Of a stretch of DNA of 27,978 bases, positions 1 through 6,942 are shown one piece after another. The notes below the pieces were generated by a model. It made no database searches and was not told the origin of the DNA. It saw only the letters and a list, made by a program, of their open reading frames with translations. The stretch is from an uncultured Sutterella sp. (GTDB lineage Bacteria; Pseudomonadota; Gammaproteobacteria; Burkholderiales; Burkholderiaceae_F). A program made the translations under genes and the position numbers. The stretch is from contig UPZS01000030.1 of NCBI GenBank assembly GCA_900538905.1, forward strand, positions 1 to 27,978, in the 5' to 3' direction. The first letter of the stretch is position 1; each line of letters starts with the position of its first letter.

Positions 1-171
1 TGGTGAGAGTTATCACCAGTATTCGACGTTGTTGCAAGTCGTATCTGCTTTTGAAGCTTTTCAGGCGTCATCTGCTCGAAAGCGGTGTGGCACCGGAAAA
101 TATTCTCATTCAAGTCTGATTTCTCGCTTTGGTAACGTGGAACAAGAAGTTGAGTCATCAGCCTTGTCGGG

Positions 172-206
172 TTTTGCACAGATGTGTGGACAAAAGTTGT
201 GCATAA
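172..206. promoter_or_regulatory. Cluster of three DnaA-box-like nonamers
   Basis: TTTTGCACA (172-180, + strand) fits the DnaA-box consensus TTWTNCACA. TGTGGACAA (185-193) is a one-mismatch box on the - strand. TGTGCATAA (198-206) is a perfect - strand box (TTATGCACA). Three sites in 35 bases is more than expected by chance, but no dnaA, rpmH or dnaN gene is visible and the flank is not strongly AT-rich. It could be part of a replication origin, a DnaA-regulated promoter or a coincidence. Confidence 0.35.
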
Positions 207-306
207 CTTAACAAGGCTTGAAAAATCAGAGGCTTATCGGTGTGCTCAAATTTTGGGCACATGAGTGTTCTAATCGCAGTCCAAAGTCAGTGGTCGTCAG
301 CTATCG

Positions 307-403
307 CCACTCTTGTCAGAAAAAACTGACGCAGGTTGGAGTGGTCGGCAGGCATTTGGCAGACCTGGATTTCCCGTAAGAAAGGAAGACAGCAGTCTTT
401 TTT
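307..403 (+). other. Nested hairpin plus terminator-like hairpin, possible small RNA 3' region
   Basis: CCACTC (307-312) can pair with GAGTGG (339-344), enclosing a second stem GTCAG (315-319)/CTGAC (326-330) with a six-A loop. Downstream, AAGAC (386-390)/GTCTT (395-399) with an AGCA loop runs into six T residues (398-403), like a weak intrinsic terminator. No coding frame precedes it, so it could be the end of a small RNA or of a transcript entering from outside the window. This is structure read by eye only. Confidence 0.25.
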
Positions 404-538
404 CTAAAGCAATGTGCCTAATTAATCTGACGCTGGCCAAAATTTGTGCGGATTGGGTTTGCACAATGCCGGGTTTGCCTGTCGGGTGAGTGATAATCCA
501 AAGAGTTTGTGTCGTTTTTCGTCGCAGGAAAGTTCGCC

Positions 539-1855
539 ATGGATTCTCTCGTTCGAAACAGTGCCTCTATTAATGAAATGCTCACGCGTTACGGCGTTAA
601 ATTCGGGCTCTACAAAAACGGCAGTTTTCACGAGCAGATCTTTCCTTTTGATCCGATTGCCAGAACCATTGAAGCCGACGACTGGAAGGAACTTTCAGCC
701 GGTTTGGCTCAACGTGTTCGAGCGCTCAACGCATTCTTGCTGGACATCTACGGAAAAAAGAGAATCATCACGGATGGAGTAATCCCTCCCGAGTTTGTGT
801 TTTCTTCTCCGGGCTTCTTAAAAGCATGCGACGGCGTTGCGCCGCCGGGAGGCGTCTACACGCACATTGCCGGCATTGATTTGGTGCAGGCTCATGATAA
901 GAGCTGGTACGTTCTGGAAGACAATCTGAGGATTCCGTCCGGAGCATCCTATCCGCTGATTGCTCGCGAAATTTGCCGACGTGCTTCACCTCAGACATTT
1001 AGAACAGCCAACATCATTGACAACCGCCGATATCCCGAAATGCTCTCTTGCATGATGCAGAGCGTGGCTTGCGACGGCATCTGCGTTGTCATGACGCCGG
1101 GACGCTATAACGCAGCTTTTTTCGAGCACAGTTATCTGGCGGAGAAGACCGGCTTTGCGTTGGCTGTCAACGACGATCTTTTTGTGGAAAATAACTGCCT
1201 TTACTATCGAGATTGCGCACAAGGAAAAGTTCGCGTGGGAGCGGTGTATCGTCGCATCTCCGATGAGTATCTTGATCCGCTTACGTTTCTACCTGAAAGT
1301 CTCATCGGAGTGCCGGGCATCATGGATGCCTACCGATCGGGCAATGTAGCGATCATCAACGCGCCCGGCAACGGTGTGGCCGACGATAAAGGCATTTATT
1401 ACTTTGTTCCCAAAATGGTCGAATACTATTTGGGTGAAAAAGCGATCCTGAAAAATGCGCCCACCTATCTGCCATTCTTTGAAAAAGATCGGGAGTACGT
1501 GCTGTCCAACATTGAAAAGCTCGTCATTAAGGACGTGGCGGAAGCCGGAGGTTACGGTGTTGTCTTCGGACGCGATATGGACAGCGAAACGCTTGCCGGC
1601 TGGCGTGATCGCATTAGCAAGGAGCCGAGGCGCTTCATCGTGCAGGAAGTGATCGATTTTGTTGATTTGCCGGTGATGGACGGCGACGAAACCGTCTATC
1701 GAAAAGCGGACCTGCGAGCCTTTGTGCTGACCGGGAAGGATTCGGTTGAAGTTTGGCCGAGCGGACTGACGCGTTTTTCCCGCGTTGCCGACAGTTTTGT
1801 CGTGAATTCCTCTCAAGGAGGAGGTTTTAAGGACACATGGGTGAAGGCCTCATGA
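539..1855 (+). CDS. Circularly permuted ATP-grasp type 2 protein (DUF404/DUF407)
   Basis: Predicted ATP-dependent carboxylate-amine ligase of the circularly permuted ATP-grasp family, about 438 residues and cytoplasmic. The glycine-rich loop AEAGGYGVVFG lies about 75% along the chain, followed by KADLRAFVL and the family's C-terminal signature (SGLTRFS, then NSSQGGGFKDTW). I chose ATG 539 over an upstream in-frame GTG at 509 because AGGAAAG lies six bases before it. The gene ends within the start region of the alpha-E gene, so the two are translationally coupled. Proteins of this family are typically encoded beside alpha-E and transglutaminase-like genes and are predicted to make amide or peptide bonds; the substrate is unknown. 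The family call is secure, the reaction is inferred. Confidence 0.9.
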   Translation: MDSLVRNSASINEMLTRYGVKFGLYKNGSFHEQIFPFDPIARTIEADDWKELSAGLAQRVRALNAFLLDIYGKKRIITDGVIPPEFVFSSPGFLKACDGVAPPGGVYTHIAGIDLVQAHDKSWYVLEDNLRIPSGASYPLIAREICRRASPQTFRTANIIDNRRYPEMLSCMMQSVACDGICVVMTPGRYNAAFFEHSYLAEKTGFALAVNDDLFVENNCLYYRDCAQGKVRVGAVYRRISDEYLDPLTFLPESLIGVPGIMDAYRSGNVAIINAPGNGVADDKGIYYFVPKMVEYYLGEKAILKNAPTYLPFFEKDREYVLSNIEKLVIKDVAEAGGYGVVFGRDMDSETLAGWRDRISKEPRRFIVQEVIDFVDLPVMDGDETVYRKADLRAFVLTGKDSVEVWPSGLTRFSRVADSFVVNSSQGGGFKDTWVKAS

Positions 1856-2589
1856 AATCGGGCGGATATCAAGGGACAGGACAGTATAAAGTGAGGATGC
1901 TGATGACTTCGAAGCCGGTGCTGATAGCCATTTCTGCCGAGCAGGCCGACCGCTTGTATTGGCTTGGGCGGTATGTAGAGCGCGTGTTTTCAACGGTTCG
2001 CATTTTCAATCAATCGCTTGATCGAATGATTGATCAGGACGGTGAAGACTACGTGGCGTTTTGCAAGCGCTTGTCGATTCCGTCGGATATCTATCGGGAT
2101 GCCGCCGATTTTGAGGTCAAATACTTGTTTGATGCGACCAATCCGGATTCGATTTATTCCAATCTTTCACGGGCTTATGACAATGCCATCGTACTGAGAA
2201 ATTTCATCACCACCGAAACGATGGCCTTTATTCAGTTGGCCTTGGATCGGTTGGAACAAGGTAGCATTGCCGAGTCTGCTTTTCTGGAAACGCAGCGCGT
2301 GAGCGATCTGTTGCTTGCGTTTTGGGGATCGGTAGACGATCGCGTTGTTGATGTTGAGCGACGCGACCTTTTGAAGGTCGGGAAGTATTCCGAACGATTG
2401 GATCTGATGATTCGACTCAATTGTCAGGAATATGCTGTTGACGAGCTTCTCATTCGCATGCTTTCCCATACGAGGCGTGTGGAGCCGCTCCTCAATCGTG
2501 AGGTTTTGCAGCAACTGCGCAGCATGAAAGAGCCGGCGCTCGAAAGCAACCGAGCACACCTGTTGCACCTTATCAACGCTTTGCACTGA
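1837..2589 (+). CDS. Alpha-E domain protein (DUF403)
   Basis: All-helical alpha-E family protein. The hallmark start of the domain (AEQADRLYWLGRYVERV) begins about 35 residues into the longest reading, and the rest is helical with the family's LRNFITTE and SERLDLMIRL-type stretches. No enzymatic function is established; the family is an obligate companion of circularly permuted ATP-grasp proteins. The start is uncertain. ATG 1837 follows AAGGA very closely with a strong AAGGAGGAGG at 1815-1824. ATG 1852 overlaps the upstream stop as ATGA. ATG 1903 has GAGG six bases upstream and gives the length most usual for the family. All three imply translational coupling with the ATP-grasp gene. Confidence 0.85.
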   Translation: MGEGLMKSGGYQGTGQYKVRMLMTSKPVLIAISAEQADRLYWLGRYVERVFSTVRIFNQSLDRMIDQDGEDYVAFCKRLSIPSDIYRDAADFEVKYLFDATNPDSIYSNLSRAYDNAIVLRNFITTETMAFIQLALDRLEQGSIAESAFLETQRVSDLLLAFWGSVDDRVVDVERRDLLKVGKYSERLDLMIRLNCQEYAVDELLIRMLSHTRRVEPLLNREVLQQLRSMKEPALESNRAHLLHLINALH

Positions 2590-2606
2590 GTCAGTCGAGT
2601 TTTGCC

Positions 2607-3410
2607 TTGAAGTGCCGTTTCACCTTTACCACGGCGTACCGGTTTTCTGCCCCCGTTTTCAGACACGTGTTTCACATTCGAGCGTTTCCCTCGGACACGC
2701 CCGGACAAAGGGTCTTGGAAACGCATCTCACAACGAGTCTGCCTCAGCCTCTGGCTTCGGTTTTTGATTCCGTTTGCGGCAATTTGACTTTAACCGGACG
2801 CATGGACGAGCCCCATGACGAGTTGTTTTTTGAGTCTTCGGGCATTGTCCGAACTTGCGTTGACGACAACCAAAGCGACTATCCTGCATCGCCTTACTTT
2901 ATCTATCCGACGCGACTCACAAGGCCGGGTCCGACCGTTGTTAATCTTTGGGAGCGTGCCAAAGGGACTTTGACCGGAGACGTGCGAACCGATGCCCTTA
3001 TTCTGATGCATGCGGTTCACACGAGCCTTGTTTATACGCCGGGAGTCACGGATGTCGGTACAACGGCTGAGCAAGCACTGTCATACGGCAAGGGAGTTTG
3101 TCAGGATTTTTCGCACGTCTTGCTTTCACTTCTGAGACTTGCTTCAATTCCTTCCTTGTATGTCGCCGGACTGATGGCGGGAGAAGGCGCCACTCATGCC
3201 TGGGTGCAGGCGTGGGTCAACAACAGGTGGATGGCGTTGGATCCGACGCATGACTGTTTGGCTGAGGGAGCCTATATTGCTCTTGCCAGAGGGTGCGATT
3301 TTGAAGACGCAGCCCTTGAACGAGGCATTTTCTTGGGAAGTGCCCGGCAGTTTGTGCAATCGTCTGCCGTGGTTGAAATTGTCGAAGAAAGGTCAACTAC
3401 CCCGCTCTAA
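2607..3410 (+). CDS. Transglutaminase-like cysteine peptidase, 3' end overwritten by an IscB element
   Basis: Bacterial transglutaminase-like protein of about 267 residues. The N-terminal beta domain starts with YRFSAPVFRHV and the catalytic domain carries the papain-like triad: Cys in GKGVCQDFSHV, His in THAWVQAWV and Asp in ALDPTHD. No export signal is seen. Family members near ATP-grasp/alpha-E genes are predicted amide hydrolases that undo or process the ligation product. The start is a TTG at 2607 with only a weak ribosome site; no in-frame ATG occurs until well inside the domain. The last five residues (STTPL) and the stop are read from the left end of the IscB element, so the native C-terminus was probably different by a few residues; the catalytic domain is intact. 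Confidence 0.85.
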   Translation: MKCRFTFTTAYRFSAPVFRHVFHIRAFPSDTPGQRVLETHLTTSLPQPLASVFDSVCGNLTLTGRMDEPHDELFFESSGIVRTCVDDNQSDYPASPYFIYPTRLTRPGPTVVNLWERAKGTLTGDVRTDALILMHAVHTSLVYTPGVTDVGTTAEQALSYGKGVCQDFSHVLLSLLRLASIPSLYVAGLMAGEGATHAWVQAWVNNRWMALDPTHDCLAEGAYIALARGCDFEDAALERGIFLGSARQFVQSSAVVEIVEERSTTPL

Positions 3411-3634
3411 AGAGCGAGGCTTGAAAAAAGTCTTGGTTGACTAGCCTCAGGCCGCCCAAAAGGCGGACTACGTTGGTTGGGAATGCATAGGCACCGCGGG
3501 ATGTCAATCCTAGTCCTGCGCTCTGCGGTTCACGGTTAAAAGCTCTGAGAGGTAGGAGCGGTGCCGCGAACAGGTAAACCCCTTCCAACATTGGCGAAGG
3601 ATTTCAACCGGTCGCAAGACCGAGGAGACAAATC
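3392..3634 (+). ncRNA. Predicted omegaRNA of the IscB element (guide lies just upstream)
   Basis: This 243-base gene-free stretch directly before iscB is rich in complementary segments. GTCAAC (3392-3397) pairs with GTTGAC (3436-3441) around the first hairpin. CCGCC (3452-3456) pairs with GGCGG (3462-3466). GGCACCGC (3490-3497) pairs over a distance with GCGGTGCC (3558-3565). CCTTC (3581-3585) pairs with GAAGG (3596-3600), and CGGTC/GACCG (3609-3622) closes a GCAA tetraloop. In known IscB loci the scaffold lies here and the roughly 16-base guide is the host DNA immediately 5' of the left end, here about 3376-3391 in the 3' end of the transglutaminase gene. Boundaries are approximate. Confidence 0.7.
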
Positions 3635-4927
3635 TTGAGAGTATTTGTTTTAAACAAACGTGGGCAACCGCTGATGCCGTGCTCACCGGCAAAAGCAAGG
3701 TTACTTCTCAAAGAGAGAAAAGCAATCGTCAAAAGGCGCACGCCTTTTACGATTCAACTCACGATCGCAACGGGCGAAGCAAAGCAGCCTGTAACGCTTG
3801 GCGTGGATTCCGGCTACAAGCACATTGGTCTTTCGGCCACAACTGAAAAGGCCGAACTCTATGCTTCGGAAGTCGAACTGCGTCAAGACATTACGGGTCT
3901 TTTGTCTGCGCGTCTTGCTTTGCGCCGCTCTCGCCGCAGCCGCAAGACGCGCTACCGTGCGCCTCGTTTCGACAACCGGGTGGCAAGCAAGCGCGAAGGC
4001 TGGCTAGCTCCTTCGGTGGAAAACCGCATTGCGGCGCACATGTCGCGCGTAGAAGCGGTCATGCAGGTCTTGCCGGTGACTGCTATAACCGTCGAAACAG
4101 CGGCGTTTGATACGCAACTGCTGAAGAACCCGGACATTACCGGAGCGGCGTTCCAACAAGGCGAACAGCTCGGATTTTGGAACGTGCGGGAATACGTGCT
4201 TTTCCGGGACGGACACGTTTGTCAGCACTGCCGCGGGAAGTCCAAAGATCCGATACTCAATGTTCACCACATTGAGAGCCGACGGACCGGAGGCGATGCA
4301 CCGAACAATCTCATCACGCTGTGCGAGACCTGTCACAAGGCTTTCCATCGAGGGAAGATCAAACTCAAAGTCAGGAGAGGGAAGTCGTTCAAAGCAGAAA
4401 CCTTCATGGGCATCATGCGTTGGACGCTCTTTGAGCGTTTGAAAAAGGCTCACCCAGAACTCAATGTTCGCAACACCTACGGTTATCTCACAAAGCACAA
4501 GCGCATCTCATACGGGATCGCAAAGAGCCACTGTGCAGACGCGTACTGCATTGCGGACAACCTTGGTGCAAAGCGACTGGAGGGCTTTTTCTTTCAAAAG
4601 CAAACCCGAAAGCACAACCGACAGATTCACAAGCTGTCGATTCTGAAAGGCGGATTGAAAAAGAAGAACCAGGCTCCCTACGAAGTCAAAGGCTTCCGTC
4701 TTTTCGACAAGGTGATTTGCAAAGGTGAAGAAGCATTCATCTTTGGGCGAAGGACTTCGGGAAGTTTTGATGTGCGCCGTCTTGACGGTACTCGGATTTC
4801 CGCCGGTATCAACTACAAAAAATTGAGGCTGCTGGAACCTCGAACTACCTACTTAACAGAATTTAGAAAGGAGGCGGCGCTTCCTCCCCTGCATGAATGC
4901 AGGGGTTTCCGCGCCGAATTTCTATGA
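3635..4927 (+). CDS. iscB: IscB RNA-guided HNH/RuvC nuclease
   Basis: IscB, the Cas9-like nuclease ancestor, 430 residues. Domains in order: PLMP motif (12-15); RuvC-I with Asp58 (TLGVDSG); an arginine-rich bridge helix (97-108, RRSRRSRKTRYR); RuvC-II with Glu154 (ITVETAAFD); an HNH domain (about 186-240) with two CxxC pairs (Cys196/199, 230/233), His211/212, Asn225 and His234; RuvC-III with His299 and Asp302 (SHCADAYCIA); and a C-terminal TAM-interacting region. All catalytic residues are present, so it is probably active. It uses TTG 3635, with GAGGAG seven bases upstream. The last residues are read through the right-end hairpin, and its TGA overlaps the ATG of the next gene. It uses an omegaRNA to cut DNA matching the guide and thereby help the element persist. 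Confidence 0.93.
   Translation: MRVFVLNKRGQPLMPCSPAKARLLLKERKAIVKRRTPFTIQLTIATGEAKQPVTLGVDSGYKHIGLSATTEKAELYASEVELRQDITGLLSARLALRRSRRSRKTRYRAPRFDNRVASKREGWLAPSVENRIAAHMSRVEAVMQVLPVTAITVETAAFDTQLLKNPDITGAAFQQGEQLGFWNVREYVLFRDGHVCQHCRGKSKDPILNVHHIESRRTGGDAPNNLITLCETCHKAFHRGKIKLKVRRGKSFKAETFMGIMRWTLFERLKKAHPELNVRNTYGYLTKHKRISYGIAKSHCADAYCIADNLGAKRLEGFFFQKQTRKHNRQIHKLSILKGGLKKKNQAPYEVKGFRLFDKVICKGEEAFIFGRRTSGSFDVRRLDGTRISAGINYKKLRLLEPRTTYLTEFRKEAALPPLHECRGFRAEFL
4876..4915 (+). repeat. Right-end hairpin of the IscB element
   Basis: An eight-base perfect stem (4886-4893/4898-4905, TGAA loop) is nested in a five-base stem GGCGC/GCGCC. Such subterminal hairpins are the TnpA recognition structures of IS200/IS605-family ends. 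An unused strong ribosome-binding sequence, AAAGGAGG (4867-4874), lies directly before it, and its GGAGG could pair with CCTCC at 4883-4887. Confidence 0.75.
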
Positions 4928-5907
4928 TCAAAAACGTCGTATCGATTCGTCTGCCGGTGGCCGAAAAGGCGGTGATTCGCAAAAACCGCATTCTGCCGGC
5001 CGGACTTTCTGAAAAAGAGGCCGAAAGCCGTCATTTACTCCGTATCTGCGTGGTGACGGGCACGCACGGAGACGAGTTGGAAGGTCAATATGTGTGTTTT
5101 CGATTAAACCGGATATTGGCTGAAAATCCTCAGTTCGTAAGCGGTATTGTCGACATTTATCCTGCTGTCAATCCTTTGGGCATTGATTCGATCACGCGGG
5201 GTATTCCGCGTTTTGATCTGGATATGAACCGCATTTTCCCGGGAGACGCAAAAGGCACCACGGAAGAGGTGATTGCAGCCAAGATCATCTCCGACATGAA
5301 GGGGGCTGCCTGCGCCGTTGACATTCATGCGTCAAATATCTTTCTTCGGGAGATCCCTCAGGTTCGTGTCAATATCAACACGGCGGAAAAATTGTTGCCT
5401 TTGGCCAAAGAACTCAACTGCGATTTCATTTGGGTTCATGCGGCGGCCACCGTTTTGGAGAGCACGCTTGCCTGGTCGCTCAACAGGATCGGAGTGCCGT
5501 GTCTGGTGATTGAGGCTGGCGTCGGGATGCGCATTACGCAGGAGTATGGCGAGAGAATCACTGTCGGTCTGTTACGCTTGATGAAGCGCCTGGGTATTTG
5601 GTCAGGCCCCGTCAGTGAGGTGGTGGAACCCATTGTTTCAACCGACGGTCGGGTGAAATTTATCAACGCGGACTATCCCGGCGTCTTTATCCCGAAGGTG
5701 CGGCACTGGATGAATCTTCACGAAGGCGATTCGTTGGGAATGATCACTGATCCGATTGACGGCACGGTTCTCCAGGAGGTGAAGAGTCCTTGCAACGGCC
5801 TGGTTTTTACGCTTCGTGAGTATCCGGTCGTCAATCCCGGTTCACTCGTTGCTCGCGTTTTGGCTGTAAGCGAACCGGGAAAAGATAAAAAAGGAGCGGC
5901 TAAATGA
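4924..5907 (+). CDS. Succinylglutamate desuccinylase/aspartoacylase-family metallohydrolase
   Basis: Zinc amidohydrolase of the AstE/AspA branch of the M14 carboxypeptidase clan, 327 residues, no signal peptide. Zinc ligands are His48 and Glu51 in GTHGDE and His135 in VDIHAS; the DMNRIFPG substrate-binding motif (100-107) and the putative catalytic Glu197 (VIEAG) are present. The last 90 residues form a beta-rich domain typical of the family. ATG 4924 is chosen because the upstream in-frame ATG (4897) lies inside the IscB right-end hairpin. There is no ribosome-binding sequence directly upstream; the ATG overlaps the iscB stop (ATGA), so translation may now depend on iscB termination. The natural substrate is unknown; in this operon an N-acyl or isopeptide product of the ATP-grasp ligase is plausible but unproven. 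Confidence 0.85.
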   Translation: MIKNVVSIRLPVAEKAVIRKNRILPAGLSEKEAESRHLLRICVVTGTHGDELEGQYVCFRLNRILAENPQFVSGIVDIYPAVNPLGIDSITRGIPRFDLDMNRIFPGDAKGTTEEVIAAKIISDMKGAACAVDIHASNIFLREIPQVRVNINTAEKLLPLAKELNCDFIWVHAAATVLESTLAWSLNRIGVPCLVIEAGVGMRITQEYGERITVGLLRLMKRLGIWSGPVSEVVEPIVSTDGRVKFINADYPGVFIPKVRHWMNLHEGDSLGMITDPIDGTVLQEVKSPCNGLVFTLREYPVVNPGSLVARVLAVSEPGKDKKGAAK

Positions 5908-6848
5908 GGCGCATCAGGATTTTTGAGATGCCTTCGCTTTACCGCGAGCCGATGGTTATTACGGGCTATCGTTTCGGTAAGGGTGAGAAATCGGCTGCGA
6001 TTGTGGGCGCCATGAGAGGCAACGAAATTCAGCAGCTCTACATCTGCTCTCAGTTGGTGCGACGACTCAAGACGCTTGAACAAGAAGGCCTGTTGACAGT
6101 GGGGCACGCCGTTGAAGTCATCCCGTGTGTCAACCCGTCTTCCGTGAACATCGGAAAACGTTTCTGGGCAATGGACGATACCGACGTCAATCGCATGTTC
6201 CCCGGTTACGACAAGGGCGAAACAACGCAACGCATTGCTTCCGGTCTGTTTCAACATCTGATCGGGTGGAAGTGGGGCATTCAGTTCGCTTCTTTTTATA
6301 TTCGGGGCGATTTTGTGCCGCACGTGCGAATGATGAGTACCGATTGGAGTGATGCGCAGACAGCTTGTGACTTCGGGCTTCCCTATGTTTTCGTGCGCGA
6401 GCCGCTTCCGATCGATACGACGACACTTAATTACAACTGGCAGATATGGGACACCCGGGCTTACACGATATTGACGAGTGAAACGGATCGCATTGATGTT
6501 GTGTCGGCTGAAATTGCCGTCAACGCCGTGTTGCGCTTTTTGGTTCAGCGGGGTGTTCTGTCCTGTCAAGTGCCAAAGGGGGTTCTCGCTCAGCAATTGC
6601 GTGACGATGACATTGTGAATGTCCATGCCGCAGCCGCTGGTATTTTCCGCTGTTTGGTGAAGCCGGGAGACCTAGTCTGCAAAGACGATCTGCTGGGCGA
6701 AATCATTGATCCTGGTGAAGGGCATGTGCTAAGGGAAGTTCGCAGCCACGGGCAGGGGTGCGTCTTCTTTGCGTGCCGCGATGCACTGGTGATGCAACGA
6801 CAGATTCTTTTCGGACTGAAGTTGGCGGCGGATCAGACTGCACAATAG
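5904..6848 (+). CDS. Zinc-ligand-deficient paralogue of the desuccinylase/aspartoacylase family
   Basis: A 314-residue protein homologous along its length to the preceding gene, sharing the NRMFPG motif, the PHVRM segment and the C-terminal beta domain. The first zinc motif reads AMRGNE (Arg38 in place of His; Glu41 kept). The second reads GIQFASF (Ala129 where the partner has His135, Gln127 where it has Asp). The catalytic-Glu region is also changed (TILTSETD). It should therefore not bind zinc normally and may be a pseudoenzyme, perhaps a regulatory or structural partner of its neighbour in a heteromer. It starts with ATGA overlapping the upstream stop, so the two are made together. No nonsense mutation or frameshift is seen, which argues for a maintained function rather than decay. 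Confidence 0.8.
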   Translation: MRRIRIFEMPSLYREPMVITGYRFGKGEKSAAIVGAMRGNEIQQLYICSQLVRRLKTLEQEGLLTVGHAVEVIPCVNPSSVNIGKRFWAMDDTDVNRMFPGYDKGETTQRIASGLFQHLIGWKWGIQFASFYIRGDFVPHVRMMSTDWSDAQTACDFGLPYVFVREPLPIDTTTLNYNWQIWDTRAYTILTSETDRIDVVSAEIAVNAVLRFLVQRGVLSCQVPKGVLAQQLRDDDIVNVHAAAAGIFRCLVKPGDLVCKDDLLGEIIDPGEGHVLREVRSHGQGCVFFACRDALVMQRQILFGLKLAADQTAQ

Positions 6849-6881
6849 TTTTTGTCGGAGGCAGTGCAAGCTGAAGAAGAC

Positions 6882-6900
6882 ACGCGATACCGCGCGTTTT
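6882..6900 (+). terminator. Weak terminator-like hairpin after the M14-like pair
   Basis: ACGCG (6882-6886) pairs with CGCGT (6893-6897), followed by TTTT. The stem is short and the T run minimal, so this is a tentative end of the ATP-grasp operon. Confidence 0.3.
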
Positions 6901-6942
6901 GCTGTGGAATCTTTGCGGATCAAGGAACAAGCGCAGATTTAA

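Larger units (their letters stand above)
1..538. other. Gene-free leader upstream of the ATP-grasp operon
   Basis: I see no convincing gene here; the short open frames lack family resemblance and good ribosome-binding sites. What can be seen is a cluster of DnaA-box-like nonamers at 172-206, a nested hairpin at 307-344 and a short hairpin followed by T residues at 386-403. The promoter of the downstream operon must lie here or further upstream, but I cannot pick out a clear -35/-10 pair. Confidence 0.5.
3392..4915 (+). mobile_element. IscB (ISC/IS200-IS605-type) element without tnpA
   Basis: The left end begins around GTCAACTACCCC and its adjacent hairpin (CGCTCT/AGAGCG, 3403-3416), a typical start of IS605-related ends and of IscB omegaRNA. 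The right end is a strong hairpin, CCCCTGCA (4886-4893)/TGCAGGGG (4898-4905) with a TGAA loop, enclosed by GGCGC (4876-4880)/GCGCC (4911-4915). Between them lie only the omegaRNA and iscB; no Y1 transposase (tnpA) is present, so the copy is non-autonomous. IS200/IS605 elements leave no target duplication, so the exact cleavage points cannot be fixed here. It interrupts an otherwise contiguous operon. Confidence 0.8.

Noticed and set aside
29..211. Small open frame of 60 codons near the window start
   Set aside because: No ribosome-binding site or recognisable features, and it overlaps the DnaA-box-like cluster.
3392..3634. CRISPR array or riboswitch before the nuclease gene
   Set aside because: There are no regularly spaced repeats; position and pairing fit an IscB omegaRNA scaffold better.
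4897..4923. Upstream ATG for the first M14-like protein
   Set aside because: This ATG lies within the IscB right-end hairpin, so the extra nine residues would come from the mobile element; ATG 4924 is the natural start.
3635..4927. Calling the nuclease a Cas9, TnpB or a generic HNH endonuclease
   Set aside because: The N-terminal PLMP motif, short bridge helix, HNH inserted between RuvC-II and RuvC-III and about 430 residues identify IscB; TnpB lacks HNH and Cas9 is far larger.
5718..6626. Open frame of 302 codons on the - strand
   Set aside because: Antisense to the two M14-like genes, with no motif or ribosome-binding site of note.
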